NCBI RefSeq assembly: GCF_020520425.1
Contig: NC_079488.1
Location: forward strand, 88,021,285 to 88,085,284
Direction of reading: 5' to 3'
Origin: Spinacia oleracea
Lineage: Eukaryota > Streptophyta > Magnoliopsida > Caryophyllales > Amaranthaceae
DNA length: 64,000 nt
Shown here: positions 12,484 through 23,041 of the stretch, in pieces
Numbering within the stretch: position 1 is the stretch's first letter
Layout: each line of letters opens with the position of its first letter
Notes under the pieces: model-generated
Seen by the model: only the letters and a program-made list of their open reading frames with translations
Told to the model about the DNA's origin: nothing
Database searches by the model: none
Program-made: the position numbers and the translations under genes

Positions 12484-12583
12484 AATCTTCAGATGATGAT
12501 GTTGGATTTATATTCTCACGACGGTCGTCTGAGGCACTTATTAGTGTCGTTTTGATGTATTATGATCCAATTGTCTGATGATT
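12484..12583 (+). ncRNA. Box C/D snoRNA resembling U35/snR73 (25S rRNA guide)
   Basis: Box C is ATGATGA (12493-12499), D' is CTGA (12529-12532), a C'-like TTGATGT follows at 12552 and box D is CTGA (12575-12578). Short AATC/GATT arms can pair. The guide before D', TCTCACGACGGTC, is complementary over 13 bases to the conserved 25S rRNA segment GACCGTCGTGAGA (recalled). By the D+5 rule the target is the first C of CCGTC. As I recall, this is the site methylated by yeast snR73 and human U35, and U35 carries a very similar guide next to its box C. Confidence 0.65.
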
Positions 12584-12648
12584 ACTATCATTTTAAGAAA
12601 ATTTCTGTATTTTAATTTGCAAAGATTTTATCGTTATTGTGTTAATGG

Positions 12649-12722
12649 GCATAGTGATGATGAACTTATATATAACCTACAAGTTCGTGAAGGATAAAAA
12701 CCTCCTACTCATACTGAATGTT
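12649..12722 (+). ncRNA. Box C/D snoRNA, possible 25S rRNA guide
   Basis: Box C is GTGATGA (12654-12660) and box D is CTGA (12714-12717), with short GCAT/ATGT arms. The bases before box D, CCTCCTACTCAT, can pair with ATGAGTAGGAGG, which I recall from the conserved 25S rRNA. By the D+5 rule the target would be the second A of ATGA. The length (about 74 nt) and box spacing fit a plant C/D snoRNA. The target rests on recall. Confidence 0.6.
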
Positions 12723-12987
12723 CTCGCATTAAACTAAGCTTTCTCAGATTCCTTTGATTTTCTGTTTCAAGTACATATAATGTATGTTTAGGCATTTGGT
12801 TGTAGGGCTTGGCACTTTGGCAGATCCTGGCACCAAAAGGCATTATGGCAGATAGAGTAATCTGGTGGATGAGTCCACTGTATTGCAGACAAGTCTTAGG
12901 ATATACGAAGTGCAATATTACTGTTGTTTCGGTATATGACTCGTTTGAATTAGAATTGTCTGTGTTAGTTGTTGATGTGTGAAGATT

Positions 12988-13074
12988 GGCAAGAATGATG
13001 ATTCAATTAGATGTGTGAAAGGAGCAATTCTTGATGAACATAAAACTTTTGAGGCATAATTAGTCTGACTTGCC
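12988..13074 (+). ncRNA. Box C/D snoRNA, repeated family member 2
   Basis: The 87-nt unit has perfect terminal arms (TTGGCAAG before, CTTGCCAA after), box C ATGATGA (12995-13001), a C'-like TTGATGA near 13031 and box D CTGA (13065-13068). It is the best-formed member of the family. I could not assign the guide before box D (GAGGCATAATTAGT) to an rRNA site. Confidence 0.8.
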
Positions 13075-13290
13075 AATTTTCCCTCAATTGTTCCCTTGCC
13101 TTGTATTGGAGCTGTTGTGATGTGGTTGTTAGAGAATTTGGTTACAGTTTTTGCATATGTCGGAGTACTATTGAATAATGACCTGATTTGTGGTGTCGAT
13201 CTTTGTCGATGTTTTTGGAGATTGATTTGGTGCTTTAAAACGTCTGTACGAAATATTTGTAATGTGTGAGTTGTTTGGTGAAGATGAAAA

Positions 13291-13379
13291 GGCAAGAATG
13301 ATGATTCAATTAGATGTGTGAAGAAAGCAATTTCTTGTGAACATTAAACTTTTGAGGCATATTTATATCCTGACTTGCC
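13291..13379 (+). ncRNA. Box C/D snoRNA, repeated family member 3
   Basis: Arms GGCAAG and CTTGCC, box C ATGATGA (13298-13304) and box D CTGA (13370-13373). The first half is nearly identical to member 2, but the guide next to box D has changed (GAGGCATATTTATATC), so its target may differ or be lost. Confidence 0.75.
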
Positions 13380-13540
13380 CGAATCAATTGTTTGTGTAGC
13401 TTAGATAAGATTAGTTGTGTTTGATGAACATCAATTGAATCAGTTTCATTGTGAAGAAAGCAATTTCTTGTTTCTAATTTCTTGTTGTTCTTAAATGTTC
13501 TATAAAGCTGAGAGTAGTTGGTACCAAAAGGTTTTGTTTT

Positions 13541-13627
13541 GCAAGAATGATGATTCAATTAGATGTGTGAAGGGATTCAATTTCTGATGAACACAAATTA
13601 TTTGAGGCATAATTAGTCTGACTTGCC
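13541..13627 (+). ncRNA. Box C/D snoRNA, repeated family member 4
   Basis: Arms GCAAG and CTTGCC, box C ATGATGA, a C'-like CTGATGA near 13583 and box D CTGA (13618-13621). The guide next to box D is the same as in member 2 (GAGGCATAATTAGT), so these two probably share a target. Confidence 0.78.
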
Positions 13628-13705
13628 AAGTCAAATCCGTCTTTAATTTTGTAGAGTTTTATGATACCTTTTGTAGATTTTGATCCTAAGATTTGTTTAG
13701 AATAA

Positions 13706-13760
13706 TTGATGATTTCATTTTAAACTTGTGTGAAGGATGAAAATCCTAATGAACCTTTTG
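13706..13760 (+). pseudogene. Truncated snoRNA repeat lacking box D
   Basis: TTGATGA followed by TTGTGTGAAGGATG and AATCCTAATGAACC matches the first two thirds of the unit at 13766-13852. The copy runs straight into that next unit without a CTGA box or closing stem. It looks like a broken tandem duplicate. Confidence 0.5.
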
Positions 13761-13765
13761 ATGAT

Positions 13766-13852
13766 GGCAAGAATGAGGACTAAATTTGTGTGAAGGATGC
13801 AAATCCTAATGAACCTTCAACTTTACTAAGCTTATTGATATTCTGACTTGCC
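13766..13852 (+). ncRNA. Box C/D snoRNA, diverged family member 5
   Basis: Arms GGCAAG (13766-13771) and CTTGCC (13847-13852), box D CTGA (13843-13846). Box C reads ATGAGGA, one base off consensus. The middle differs from members 2-4 but has the same stem and size, so it is a diverged paralogue. Function is uncertain because of box C. Confidence 0.6.
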
Positions 13853-15037
13853 AGAATAATTCTCCCAAATCATATTTTCCATTATTGGTCCAGAACCAGA
13901 AGTGAAACAATTTCTTTGATCTGCTTTAATCTGTTGTATCAATGTGACGGATTTTTCATTGATGTTTTTAAACTTTCATAATTGTGTGTTTGAAGCTGTC
14001 TATGGCGAAGGCCAAAGCTACCTTTTAGGATGCAGGAGATGAACTTTACGAGCAGCGAATTTTGTTGTGCTACATTGAAAATGCCTCGAGTATGTGGCTT
14101 CATCAGTTAATCAGTTATGCAGTGCTGACTCTAGACTATGCCATTAAGCACGCTCGGAGTGTCTTTGTTGCTATGGATCCATAGTTTGAAGTTTTTGTTC
14201 TCCAACGTTTTTTACTCCTTAACTAGTGTTAATTTGAAATATTTATCAAGTAGAGTAGAAATTCTAAATTATATTATTTAATCAAATTAAATATATAATC
14301 GAAATTCTAATATTATTAAGTTAGTTTGCACATTACTTCCAACTGGAAGGGGTAAAAATTGGAAAACTTGAATGCAACTTGTTTCTTATCTATGGCTGTC
14401 ACCTGATTTTTCATTCCTACAACTAATGTTGTACCGTTAAGTTTCACTCATATATGTCCAGTGACCGAAATCGAAATTTTGGATAATTTAAAGCTCGATG
14501 TTAGACCGATTCTAGATATGTTCTCTATTACAAAGGACTTTACTCGAGGAGGCGTAATGTTCACCTTAAGAAATGAGTTTCAATACTACAGTAACAATAA
14601 TAATATAATAATAATGTTTTTTATTATTAATTCATATTTATTCTGACATCAAATAATGGGCATAGGAAAAAAACAAATTTATAGGCCTCACCTAAAAGCT
14701 AAAACATTGGGTTATGATGGGCTAGCCTGTCCAATAGGGCTGCCCCAAATCTGATTTGCACATCTGCATAGCTTAATTCCCCGTAAAATCTTGCTTGGCT
14801 CCTCTGGGCGAGAAACCAATTTTCACTAAATAGTGGTTCTGCAACTATGTATATTACACAACACTTTTTAGCACTAAAAACGGCTTTAAAGGTCTCAATT
14901 GAGACCAAAAGTGCATACAGGACGAGTGAAATCTTTATAAAATATGATCCCTAAAAAAATAAACCTAGGGATGGAGTATTATTTAGGCCATATTGATTTG
15001 CTACTCTCAAGGCCAATAACGATCAACCTCCCATACC

Positions 15038-15429
15038 TAGGGATGGAAATGGGTAGGATTTGGATCGGATTGAGCATCATACACTTCCATCTGCACCACC
15101 CGGTTCATCCGTCACCCGCTTTACTCATCACTCGCATTCCGTCTATCCATCACCCGCGGGTGAAATGGGTATTCGGGTGAAAACTATTAATTATTAAAAA
15201 TTCACCATCTAATATAACATTTTATGTTTAAATATTAACATTAAAAATATATTTAAAAATAAGGGTGACGGATCGGGTGATAAACGGGTGATGGATAAAA
15301 AAAAATCACCCGCATTTATCAATGCTTCACCCATTATCCGCTTTTCATCCATTTAATTCGGATTTTCACCCGTTTAATTATAGCGGGAGTTCGGGTTAAC
15401 GGATTATGCAATGGATATTTCCATCCCTA
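15038..15429. mobile_element. hAT-type MITE
   Basis: The ends TAGGGATGGAAAT and ATTTCCATCCCTA are inverted repeats with the usual hAT start. The 8-bp flanks, CCCATACC before and CCTATACC after, match at 7 of 8 positions, as expected for a hAT target duplication. The 392-bp body carries CACCCG/CGGGTG repeats in both orientations and no gene. Confidence 0.85.
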
Positions 15430-15738
15430 CCTATACCCACCCATCCATCCTCGGCTAAAGAAGCATTGCATTTGATTTAATACGTACCTGCATTGATGGG
15501 TATCCTTATTATTGAGGGGTGTTGGTTTTCGGAGATTCAACAAAGAGAGAGAATCAACTGCCATGATTCATTTTCCTGTTGTTTGTTAAACTATTTTAAC
15601 CATTCCCTTTACACCATCATTCCCCCACACCTCCCAAAGAATCAACCTAACCCCTAAACTTCTGTTTCCCCAACAAACTTAACTACCACTTTGACCATCC
15701 TTCACCATCTTTCACCATCCTATAACACCACCATACCA

Positions 15739-18358
15739 CAGTCTTAATCTTAAAATATTTTAGGTAAGCAAATCCTTTGCTAATATTCTAGAAACTACTC
15801 TTGGTTGATGGGTACGCCTAAAACTTATTAAGAAAACCCATTTCATTTGCCACGGCATAAAAGGACTCCTTACTTATATCGTTGAGTTTAACCAAAATCA
15901 ACATGTACTCACAATTAATTGTGTACCTCAACTTTTAGGATCAATAAATGACACATCGTTTTGACGGAAAACTATCACTAATCGACCGAAAAATGTACTC
16001 ACAACTAATGGTGTACTTTACCCCTTTAAGATCAATAAGTGACACCTCTCTTTGGCGGAAAACTATCGCTAGTTTGATGTAAAGGTGACAAAGTAAGTGT
16101 TATTTTGGAAGGACACCTTTTAACTCAATTTTTAAGTTTAGGACTTAGGGCTTTACTATGTTGGTTATATTTTAAGTGAACTAAAATCCTTAATCATGCA
16201 ACATAATCAAGCCACAATCTCATGCATAATATAAAGACATATTTAAAACAATAAATATGTTAAAGCGTTCATAAGATTAATTGTGATAAGTATGGCCCGA
16301 CTTCATCTTGAAGCTTCAACTTCAAACCCCATATTGAAAATGGAATGGGAAATCAGATCTTTAATTTCACCATGGGAAGCACCATTTTAACCAAATAGGA
16401 TTTGCAATATTTAATAACTAAACTAATTATTACAATAAATTAATGGTACGCGTACCACATTTAAATAAAAACCATGGTACGTACTTTAGACCATATTTTA
16501 CATTAAAAATTAATGGTACGCAAACCATACTTTCTATCCTATTTGGGCCATACTAGTCACTAAACTAATTATTACAATAAATTAATGGTACGCGTACCAC
16601 ATTTAAATAAAAATCATGGTACGTACTTTAGACCATATTTTACATTAAAAATTAATGGTACGCAAACCATACTTTCTATCCTATTTGGGCCATACTAGTC
16701 ACTTTCCGCAACCTGCAAAACAATATATTTACGATATATCATTCACCCATTCATTTATCCATCAATGGCCCACTCAGGAAGTTAGCAGAAAATATGCATC
16801 ATATAATATTTGCAACAACTAATTAAGGCTCAAGAATCTACCAATTATTTGACCTTATTAGTTCTAATCAAGTTGTTAATCCTAAGGAAATGACCTAATC
16901 AATGGTTTAACAAAAAAATATGAATAAAAGCTCACACTCAAACCAAGAATTATATGCTTTACTAATTTTTAAACATAAAATGTCCTTCCAAGTCCAATCG
17001 AAAACCACATATATGATTAAAATTTTAAAGATCATATATTATTTATTTTAAATCCCTTTATATGATTTTTAGTTAATTAAAACAAATAAATTATAATTTA
17101 TTCAAGGTTTAAATTTTATTAAATAATTATAATAATTAAACTAATAAAATTAAATTCCGAGAAAAGCTTATTAGCACACAAATAAATTTAATTAAATTCG
17201 TCGCTCAACGGTAAATCAAAACCACATAAAACGTGCACAATGGCCCAACTCCATAACACAATTGCGCAAGAGCCAAGGCAAGGCCCAAGCCTCGCCAAGG
17301 CAACATCAGTGCCATGGGGCTTTGCGCATTGGCACAAGGCTACGCCATAACGCCTATGTTGTGTGCGCCTGGCTTCGGTCGCCAGTGTTGGCACGCGTGC
17401 TGCATAGCAGAGGCAGCGCCTTGTCTCGTCGCCTTGCATGCCCTGCTCCCCATACACACTCGCAAAGGCAACACGCAATGCACAACCAAAGCTCGCACAT
17501 TGTGCGTGTAAATGCGATGTTGCACGATGCACAAGGCAGCACACAACCCGCAAGCCACAACCCACACACCACACACCCCTTGCATTGTTCTACGCTCCAC
17601 AGTGGACCGCATGGGCGACGAGATCCCTTGCTCGTTGCCGCACGCCTGCGCTGGCAGCAGCCTCTAAGGCCACACTAGCTTCCTTCGCTCGTGTACAAAA
17701 TCATGAACGTGTTAATAAAAATAAAAATATCCTAATTTTTAAAAATTTCATGACAAATTAATAAATTGTATTAATTTCACGGGTTCAGGCCAAAAATTGA
17801 AAATTTATTAATTAAAAAAAATTCCGTTTGCATAAATATTAGGGATTAAAATTAGGGTTCATAAAATTTTAAAGATTTAAATTTTAACAAATTTTAGGTG
17901 ATTTTTTAAAATGAGATCCCAATTAAATTATCTATTAATTATGAAGAACGAAACAAAATCCAATTTATTCGAAATTCAACAAATTAATTAGAATTACAAA
18001 TTAGGTAGCATAATTAACGAATTTATATCTTGTAACTGTTAATCATATGTAGTTGGTTAATTATTAATTAAAAATTATAATTATGCATCCGAATTGAAAA
18101 ACTAAAACCTCTGAAAAGCCATAGTTAAGATTCGAATTTGGGAATTCTGGGTTCGACCAATAATAATAGTTTTGTCAAAATTTAAAACGTCGTTTACATG
18201 TGGAATACACTATAAAAACATTAAATTCCAATGAGTATTGACAAAACTGTCGAAAATCCTGCCAACATATAATTAAATAATCGCATGAATTTGCAATTAA
18301 TTACCGCGAAAGCAATTCACCCCTTTAATTCTTTGCAAATTTATTAATTTTAATCCAC
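15739..18358 (-). mobile_element. Copia-like retrotransposon copy B, internal region, truncated
   Basis: This diverged copy of the region 1500-4160 lies in the same minus orientation. Homology stops at about 15739, so its far end and second LTR are missing. It contains an internal 142-bp tandem duplication, a smaller duplication at 15900-16075 and a GC-rich island at 17220-17700 whose open frames I regard as composition artefacts. The primer-binding site seen in copy A is deleted. No coding capacity is evident. Confidence 0.65.
16421..16704. repeat. 142-bp tandem duplication in copy B
   Basis: The segment starting AACTAATTATTACAATAA at 16421 is repeated almost without change from 16563. Copy A has a single counterpart (about 2058-2200), so the duplication arose in copy B. 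Confidence 0.85.
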
Positions 18359-19503
18359 TATTAGGTTATGAGAAACCCAATGTCATGCGAAAAAACCATA
18401 ATTTTCAGAATCCATGTCAAATGCACATAATCAATTAGCATAATTATGAGTACATACTTTATGATGTGTGCCTTCCCTTGATGCTCCCGAACCGAACAAG
18501 AACAAGTAATAACTCCAAAGGTAGTCCCTCCATAGAAATTCCACAACACGTTCAGATCTGCCTTAGGTTCAACTAACTAGGATTTGATCTAAGGTATAAT
18601 TAATTTGGGATCTCAATTTAATGTGATTGGCAAGGATATGAAAAACTCGTTCGTGTTCATGATCATGGACCATGTACATAGGAAATAAGAAAACCTTAAA
18701 GTGCCAAAACCCTTGCAACGATTTAGGCAGTTTTGGGATCAAGTCCCAAAACCCTAAACCTAAGGGAAGCCGACCAGCAAGCTTGCAACACAAGTAAATT
18801 AAAGCCACATGGGCTTGATGTGAGGCATCCGTGCTCGCTGGCCTAGCGTTGTTGGCCTTGCTCCATGCGTTTGCTCGCGGGATGGCGTTGTGCGTTGTCC
18901 TGTCCATGATGGGTCGACCTTGCGTGCTGGCCTGTCGCTCGTCGTGCTTCCGCTTTGTTTTTCGATTCCGGAATTGTTTTCTTACTCGAACAATATTTTC
19001 GTTTCCGACAGTGTTTCCGATTCCAATAGTATTTTCATTTCCGGCAATATTTCTATTGCCGATAATATTTTCCGATACGAACCATATTTTCGTTTTCGTC
19101 AATATCTTCGACTTCGTTAATATATATATTTTCGTTATGAACCATATTTTCGTTTTTGGCAATATCTTCATTTCTAGCAATTATTCTTGTTTTGCCTTTT
19201 GATGGTTTGTTTAGCTCCCAACATCCATCATTTCCGAATATCCATTATTAGAGTATTTACTGAATATAATATTAACCTAAATACTTGATCCGTTCACGTA
19301 CTATTTGTTGTGACCCCACGAGTTTAGTCAAGAGTAAGTTGTGGCATTAATAATCTTAATTCCACTTGAAATGAACCGGCCTCTAGCTAGGCATTCAGAT
19401 CACTTGATCTCGCTGAATAATTAACTTGCTTAATTAATACTGAACCGCATTTATTAGACTTCACATTAAATGTAAAGTTAGACCAAGGGCATTATTTCCT
19501 TCA
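18359..19503 (-). mobile_element. 5' LTR of Copia-like copy B
   Basis: It aligns with the copy A LTR along its length: the shared AGAAC-rich segment, the GC-rich block, the TTCCG-type array and the closing CCAAGGGCATTATTTCCTTCA-type end. The left terminus has decayed to TATTAGG (TGTTAGG in copy A). It is clearly older than copy A. Confidence 0.75.
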
Positions 19504-19805
19504 GTTCGGTGGGAATAAATTGAATTTTCCCTCACCTTAGGAATTTGAGTATTATAGAGCTATGGTTTTGGGAATTGTTCCCAAAACCTTGCTACCTCAT
19601 TTGCTGCTATTCTAGAAGTGACATGTGTCTTCTATGTGTAACCCTAGGTGAGCCTAAAGGTCTCAATGGGCTTTTTCAAGTTGGGCCTTTTCACTGGTGC
19701 TATATTTGTCTTTGGGTTGTATTTAGAAACATGCTTTTTAGTTTCTTTTATTGATACACCACATGTCGCAATATGATTGACCCAAGTGTTTTATGCTACA
19801 TCAAT
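19504..19805. other. Gap: weak resemblance to an LTR family, no gene
   Basis: This stretch (phrases such as TTTTGGGAATTGTTCCC and GACATGTGTC) loosely resembles the LTR fragment at 25165-25610. The match is too weak for a firm call. The 69-codon frame at 19545-19754 is not convincing as a gene. Confidence 0.3.
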
Positions 19806-20145
19806 TTTATTAAATGTCCTTTTGGTGCCCCCTATGGAATATCGTTGGTAAGTTCACAATTTAACTAAATTAATGTAATAATTATAAAAACTTATTATTT
19901 AATGTCATAATGCAAACAAGGAAATTCCAATGCATGTCATAACCAAAAGTAAACAACAATTATATAAAGGAACTCCTGAGGTCATTTTAGTAAATGTCCT
20001 TTTGGTGCCCCCTTATAAAATACCCTTGGTAAGTTCACAATTTGACTAACTTAATGTAATAATTCTAAAAACTGATTATTTAATGTCATAATGCAAACAA
20101 GAAAATTCCAATGCATGTCATAACCAAAAGTTAACAACAATTTAA
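19806..20145. repeat. 180-bp tandem duplication
   Basis: AAATGTCCTTTTGGTGCCCC occurs at 19812 and 19992, and most of the following sequence is shared (AATGCAAACAAG, CAATGCATGTCATAACC). The copies differ at scattered positions. No function is apparent. Confidence 0.85.
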
Positions 20146-20248
20146 TTTAATTCCTCTAGCAAACAGAAAAGCAAGTAACGTAGTAAAAAGAAATTGAATC
20201 CACCCGTTTAATCTTGTATTTTTTTTATTAAAAAATTAAACTTAGTCT

Positions 20249-20499
20249 TAGGTCATGTTCTGTTCACCTTATTTCCACTTATTTCAGGAAAAATAAGTTC
20301 AGATAAGTTCAGTTAAGTTCAGATAAGTTCATATAAAATAAGTTCAAGAAAAATAAGGGTTGACCAAGTACAATTTATAACTAAAATAAGTTTTGATAAG
20401 TTCTAATAAGTTCAGATAAGTTCAGTTAAGTTCAGATAAGTTCAGATAAGATAAGTTCAGGAAAAATAAGTGAAAATCAGGTGAATAGAACGCAGCCTA
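20249..20499. mobile_element. MITE filled with ATAAGTTCAG decamers
   Basis: The ends are imperfect inverted repeats: GTTCTGTTCACCT...CCACTTATTTC on the left against GAAAAATAAGTG...AGGTGAATAGAACGC on the right. The interior is a run of 8-10-bp units of the ATAAGTTCAG type. I could not fix the target duplication, so the superfamily is open. Confidence 0.7.
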
Positions 20500-20874
20500 A
20501 CTCTTAATCTCCCCTTGATTTTATATGGTTATAGAAATACCTCGCGAAAAAAACCGCTAAAAGTAAACAAGCAAAAAACACTATCTTTTACATTGTTTTA
20601 GTTAATTTGCTATTACATTAATTTCTAATTAGATTTTGTTACATGTAAATATGTTTACTTATTTAGATGTTTCGGCAAATGTGCATACTTTTAAGCGCGC
20701 GTAGTATGTATATAAGACTATGTTTTAATTAACAAATTAGAGAAAAAAGTCATTAAAGTATATTTAGGTCGTTCTGATCAAACTTTCATTTAGTAACGTA
20801 GTACTTAGGTGTCCACATAAGATGTTTATAAATCCCTTATAAAACTGTTAAAAAAATTCTAAAATATTGGAACA

Positions 20875-21524
20875 CTAGATTTTAGCCCGTGCGATGATGC
20901 ACGGATTCTATTAAATTTTTAAGTTAAAATCAAACTCTTATATATACCAATTTTATATATTAGATTAGATTAATATTTTATTTTGGATTGTATTTCATTT
21001 TAGATTTTTTTTAAAATTATGAGAGTGTTTGATTTTGGATAAAATTGTATATGCGTAATATTAATAAAACAAATATACCTTCAAAAAAAAAAAAAAAAAA
21101 TATCTACGTGGCACACTCGGCTTTTTTTAATTCAAAATTAATTTTGAAATCTTATTTTTCATTGGCTGAAACGATTGTATCTCCTACGTGGCGCTCTAAT
21201 GTTGGATTAATGTTTGATTTTGGATTGAATTTTATTTTATTTTATTTTAGATTAGTGTTTGATTTTGGATAAATTTTATTTTAGATTTAGTTTTTAATTA
21301 TTAGAGTGTTTGATTTTAGATGGAGTTGTATGTATTAATAATTACTTAATTAAAATATCTAAGTGGCACCTATTTAATTATCTACGTGGCACTCGATTTT
21401 TTTAATTCAAAAATAAATTAAAAAACTTATTTTTTATTGGCCGAAACCATTAATAATCCTAGGTGGCGCTCTAATATTTCAGCAAATACGCCTCCTTTAT
21501 ATATTTATATTAGATTAGATTAGA
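20875..21524 (-). mobile_element. Non-autonomous Helitron with internal duplication
   Basis: On the minus strand the element starts TCTAATCTAATATAAATAT and ends with a hairpin (CCGTGC/GCACGG, plus-strand 20887-20904) followed by CTAG and a host T. This fits the Helitron rules (5' TC, hairpin, 3' CTRR, insertion between A and T). Two similar units follow each other inside (about 21030-21240 and 21255-21480), each with CTACGTGGCAC and TGGCGCTCTAAT. The 5' end is uncertain by a few bases because of the TTAGA repeats. No gene is carried. Confidence 0.7.
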
Positions 21525-21665
21525 TTACTTACATATATATCAAAATCAAATATTTGAAAATACACCGTGCATAGAGTACCATAGTAATATGGAGAATTGG
21601 AGATAAATGGGCTCACATATTTCCAAAATTTATGAACTCCACTAAATTCAAGAGAAAAATAATTT

Positions 21666-22460
21666 ATGATATTTTGTCCACTAGTGGACAAATCAAAATT
21701 TCATACAGAAAAAAAGAAGATATTTCAAGATCACACAATTGCAAATGAACATTTACAATTGTGTCATAGATTGTTGTCTTCTTTTGCAACACAAGATATG
21801 TTGGGGAAGCAACCACCGCCACTACCATTCAAAACAGAATCCGTGCAAAATAAATAAAAAACAAAAGTATGCACGTAAATAAATTATACGGAGTATTATC
21901 TCACATCCTAATACGAATTATTTTTTATACATCATGAGCTGACATAATTCGTATACATTATGATCCGACATGGAAAATGCACATGCTCATACGCTACCCA
22001 TAAGGCCATAATGTATACTCTGTAATACACAAAGCTCCGAGCAATCTATTACGGGGTATACATAACTTTTGATATAGCCACATTGGATAGAATTTGGTCC
22101 GAGCAATCTATTACGGAGTATGTTCCTTTTGGATATAGCCATATTGGATAGAATTTGCTATTGCCTATTTGTCTTATCCTTTAGTGCTTACTACAATTGT
22201 TAAATCCCAATAAAAATACAAGTATAATCTATGATATTTTGTCCGCTAGTGGGATAACTATTCAAAAGCCATAACAAAAAAGGAATATTCTAAGGCTCAC
22301 ACAATGCAGATGAGCATTTCCAATTGTATCATAGATTGTTGTCATCTTTTGCAACACAACTACACAGTCACAACTCACAACTCACAAGGTATGTTTGGTG
22401 AAGCAACCACCCCACTACATTACAGTACAAATTAACGTTCCATCATCCATGCAAATTAAC
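21666..22460 (+). repeat. Two diverged direct copies of a 230-bp segment
   Basis: The segment from ATGATATTTTGTCCACTAGTGG (21667-21890) recurs from 22231 to 22460, sharing phrases such as TCATAGATTGTTGTC, CTTTTGCAACACAA and GAAGCAACCACC. Neither copy has a convincing open frame. Between them (22036-22160) lies a separate duplication with a 62-bp period (TCCGAGCAATCTATTACGG at 22036 and 22098). What the segment is derived from is unknown. Confidence 0.7.
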
Positions 22461-22684
22461 CAAAAGAACTAAATTAAAATTAAAAACCAATACACATAAA
22501 TTGCATTAGAGAGCATTTATCTTACACCCAGGCATTTACACTGTGAGTCGACAGTCGACACTTGAAATGCAAACGTTGTAACCCGCAAGGCATACATGAT
22601 AGTCTTTGCAAATTGCAATTGCCTTATCCTTTTGATCTACACTACTAAACATAGATCAAACTAAAATCAGTAAATTCCCACAAT

Positions 22685-22776
22685 TTAAAAAGACTAATAC
22701 ATTTACCATAGTGTTACGCAACTTAAAAAGACTAATACATTTACCATAGTGTTACGCAACTTAAAAAGACTAATAC
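22685..22776. repeat. 38-bp tandem repeat, about 2.4 copies
   Basis: TTAAAAAGACTAATAC recurs at 22685, 22723 and 22761 with identical spacers. Downstream, 22906-22935 is a CTTTTT microsatellite. Both lie 3' of the S40 gene. Confidence 0.85.
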
Positions 22777-23041
22777 TTCGTATAACCTTATCTTTTTACC
22801 AAAAGTACAACCAAAAATAAATCAACCTTAGCAAGTTACCATTCATACGCAATCTCCCACCAGAATTACTAGCTAGTGTCTATCTACCTATATTTACTCC
22901 TCTCTTTTTCTTTTTCTTTTTCTTTTTCTTTTTAATTTTTTTGAGTCATAATGAAAGTGGTAACCAAAAAACAAACAACTTCCATTCACCAACCTCCCTC
23001 AAAAAACGGAACTAACAAAAAAACACCAGAAATTTTCCAAA

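Larger units (their letters stand above)
11790..14150 (+). ncRNA. Likely polycistronic or intronic snoRNA precursor transcript
   Basis: No open frame of note exists here, but at least seven box C/D snoRNA units lie in the same orientation between 12302 and 13852. The upstream telo-box and site II motifs and a possible first exon ending at about 11882 suggest one RNA polymerase II transcript carrying the units, either in introns or as a polycistron. The 3' limit is not defined by sequence; 14000-14150 could be a terminal exon. Confidence 0.5.

Noticed and set aside
13388-13500. Possible further snoRNA between members 3 and 4 (TTTGATGAACATC)
   Set aside because: There is a box C-like motif but no CTGA box at a suitable distance and no closing stem.
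13990-14140. Possible H/ACA snoRNA or terminal coding exon
   Set aside because: An ACA and some pairing can be imagined, but no convincing double hairpin or open frame is visible.
17188-17761. Overlapping Cys/His-rich open frames on both strands
   Set aside because: They lie in the GC-rich island of Copia-like copy B and shift relative to copy A; no conserved protein.
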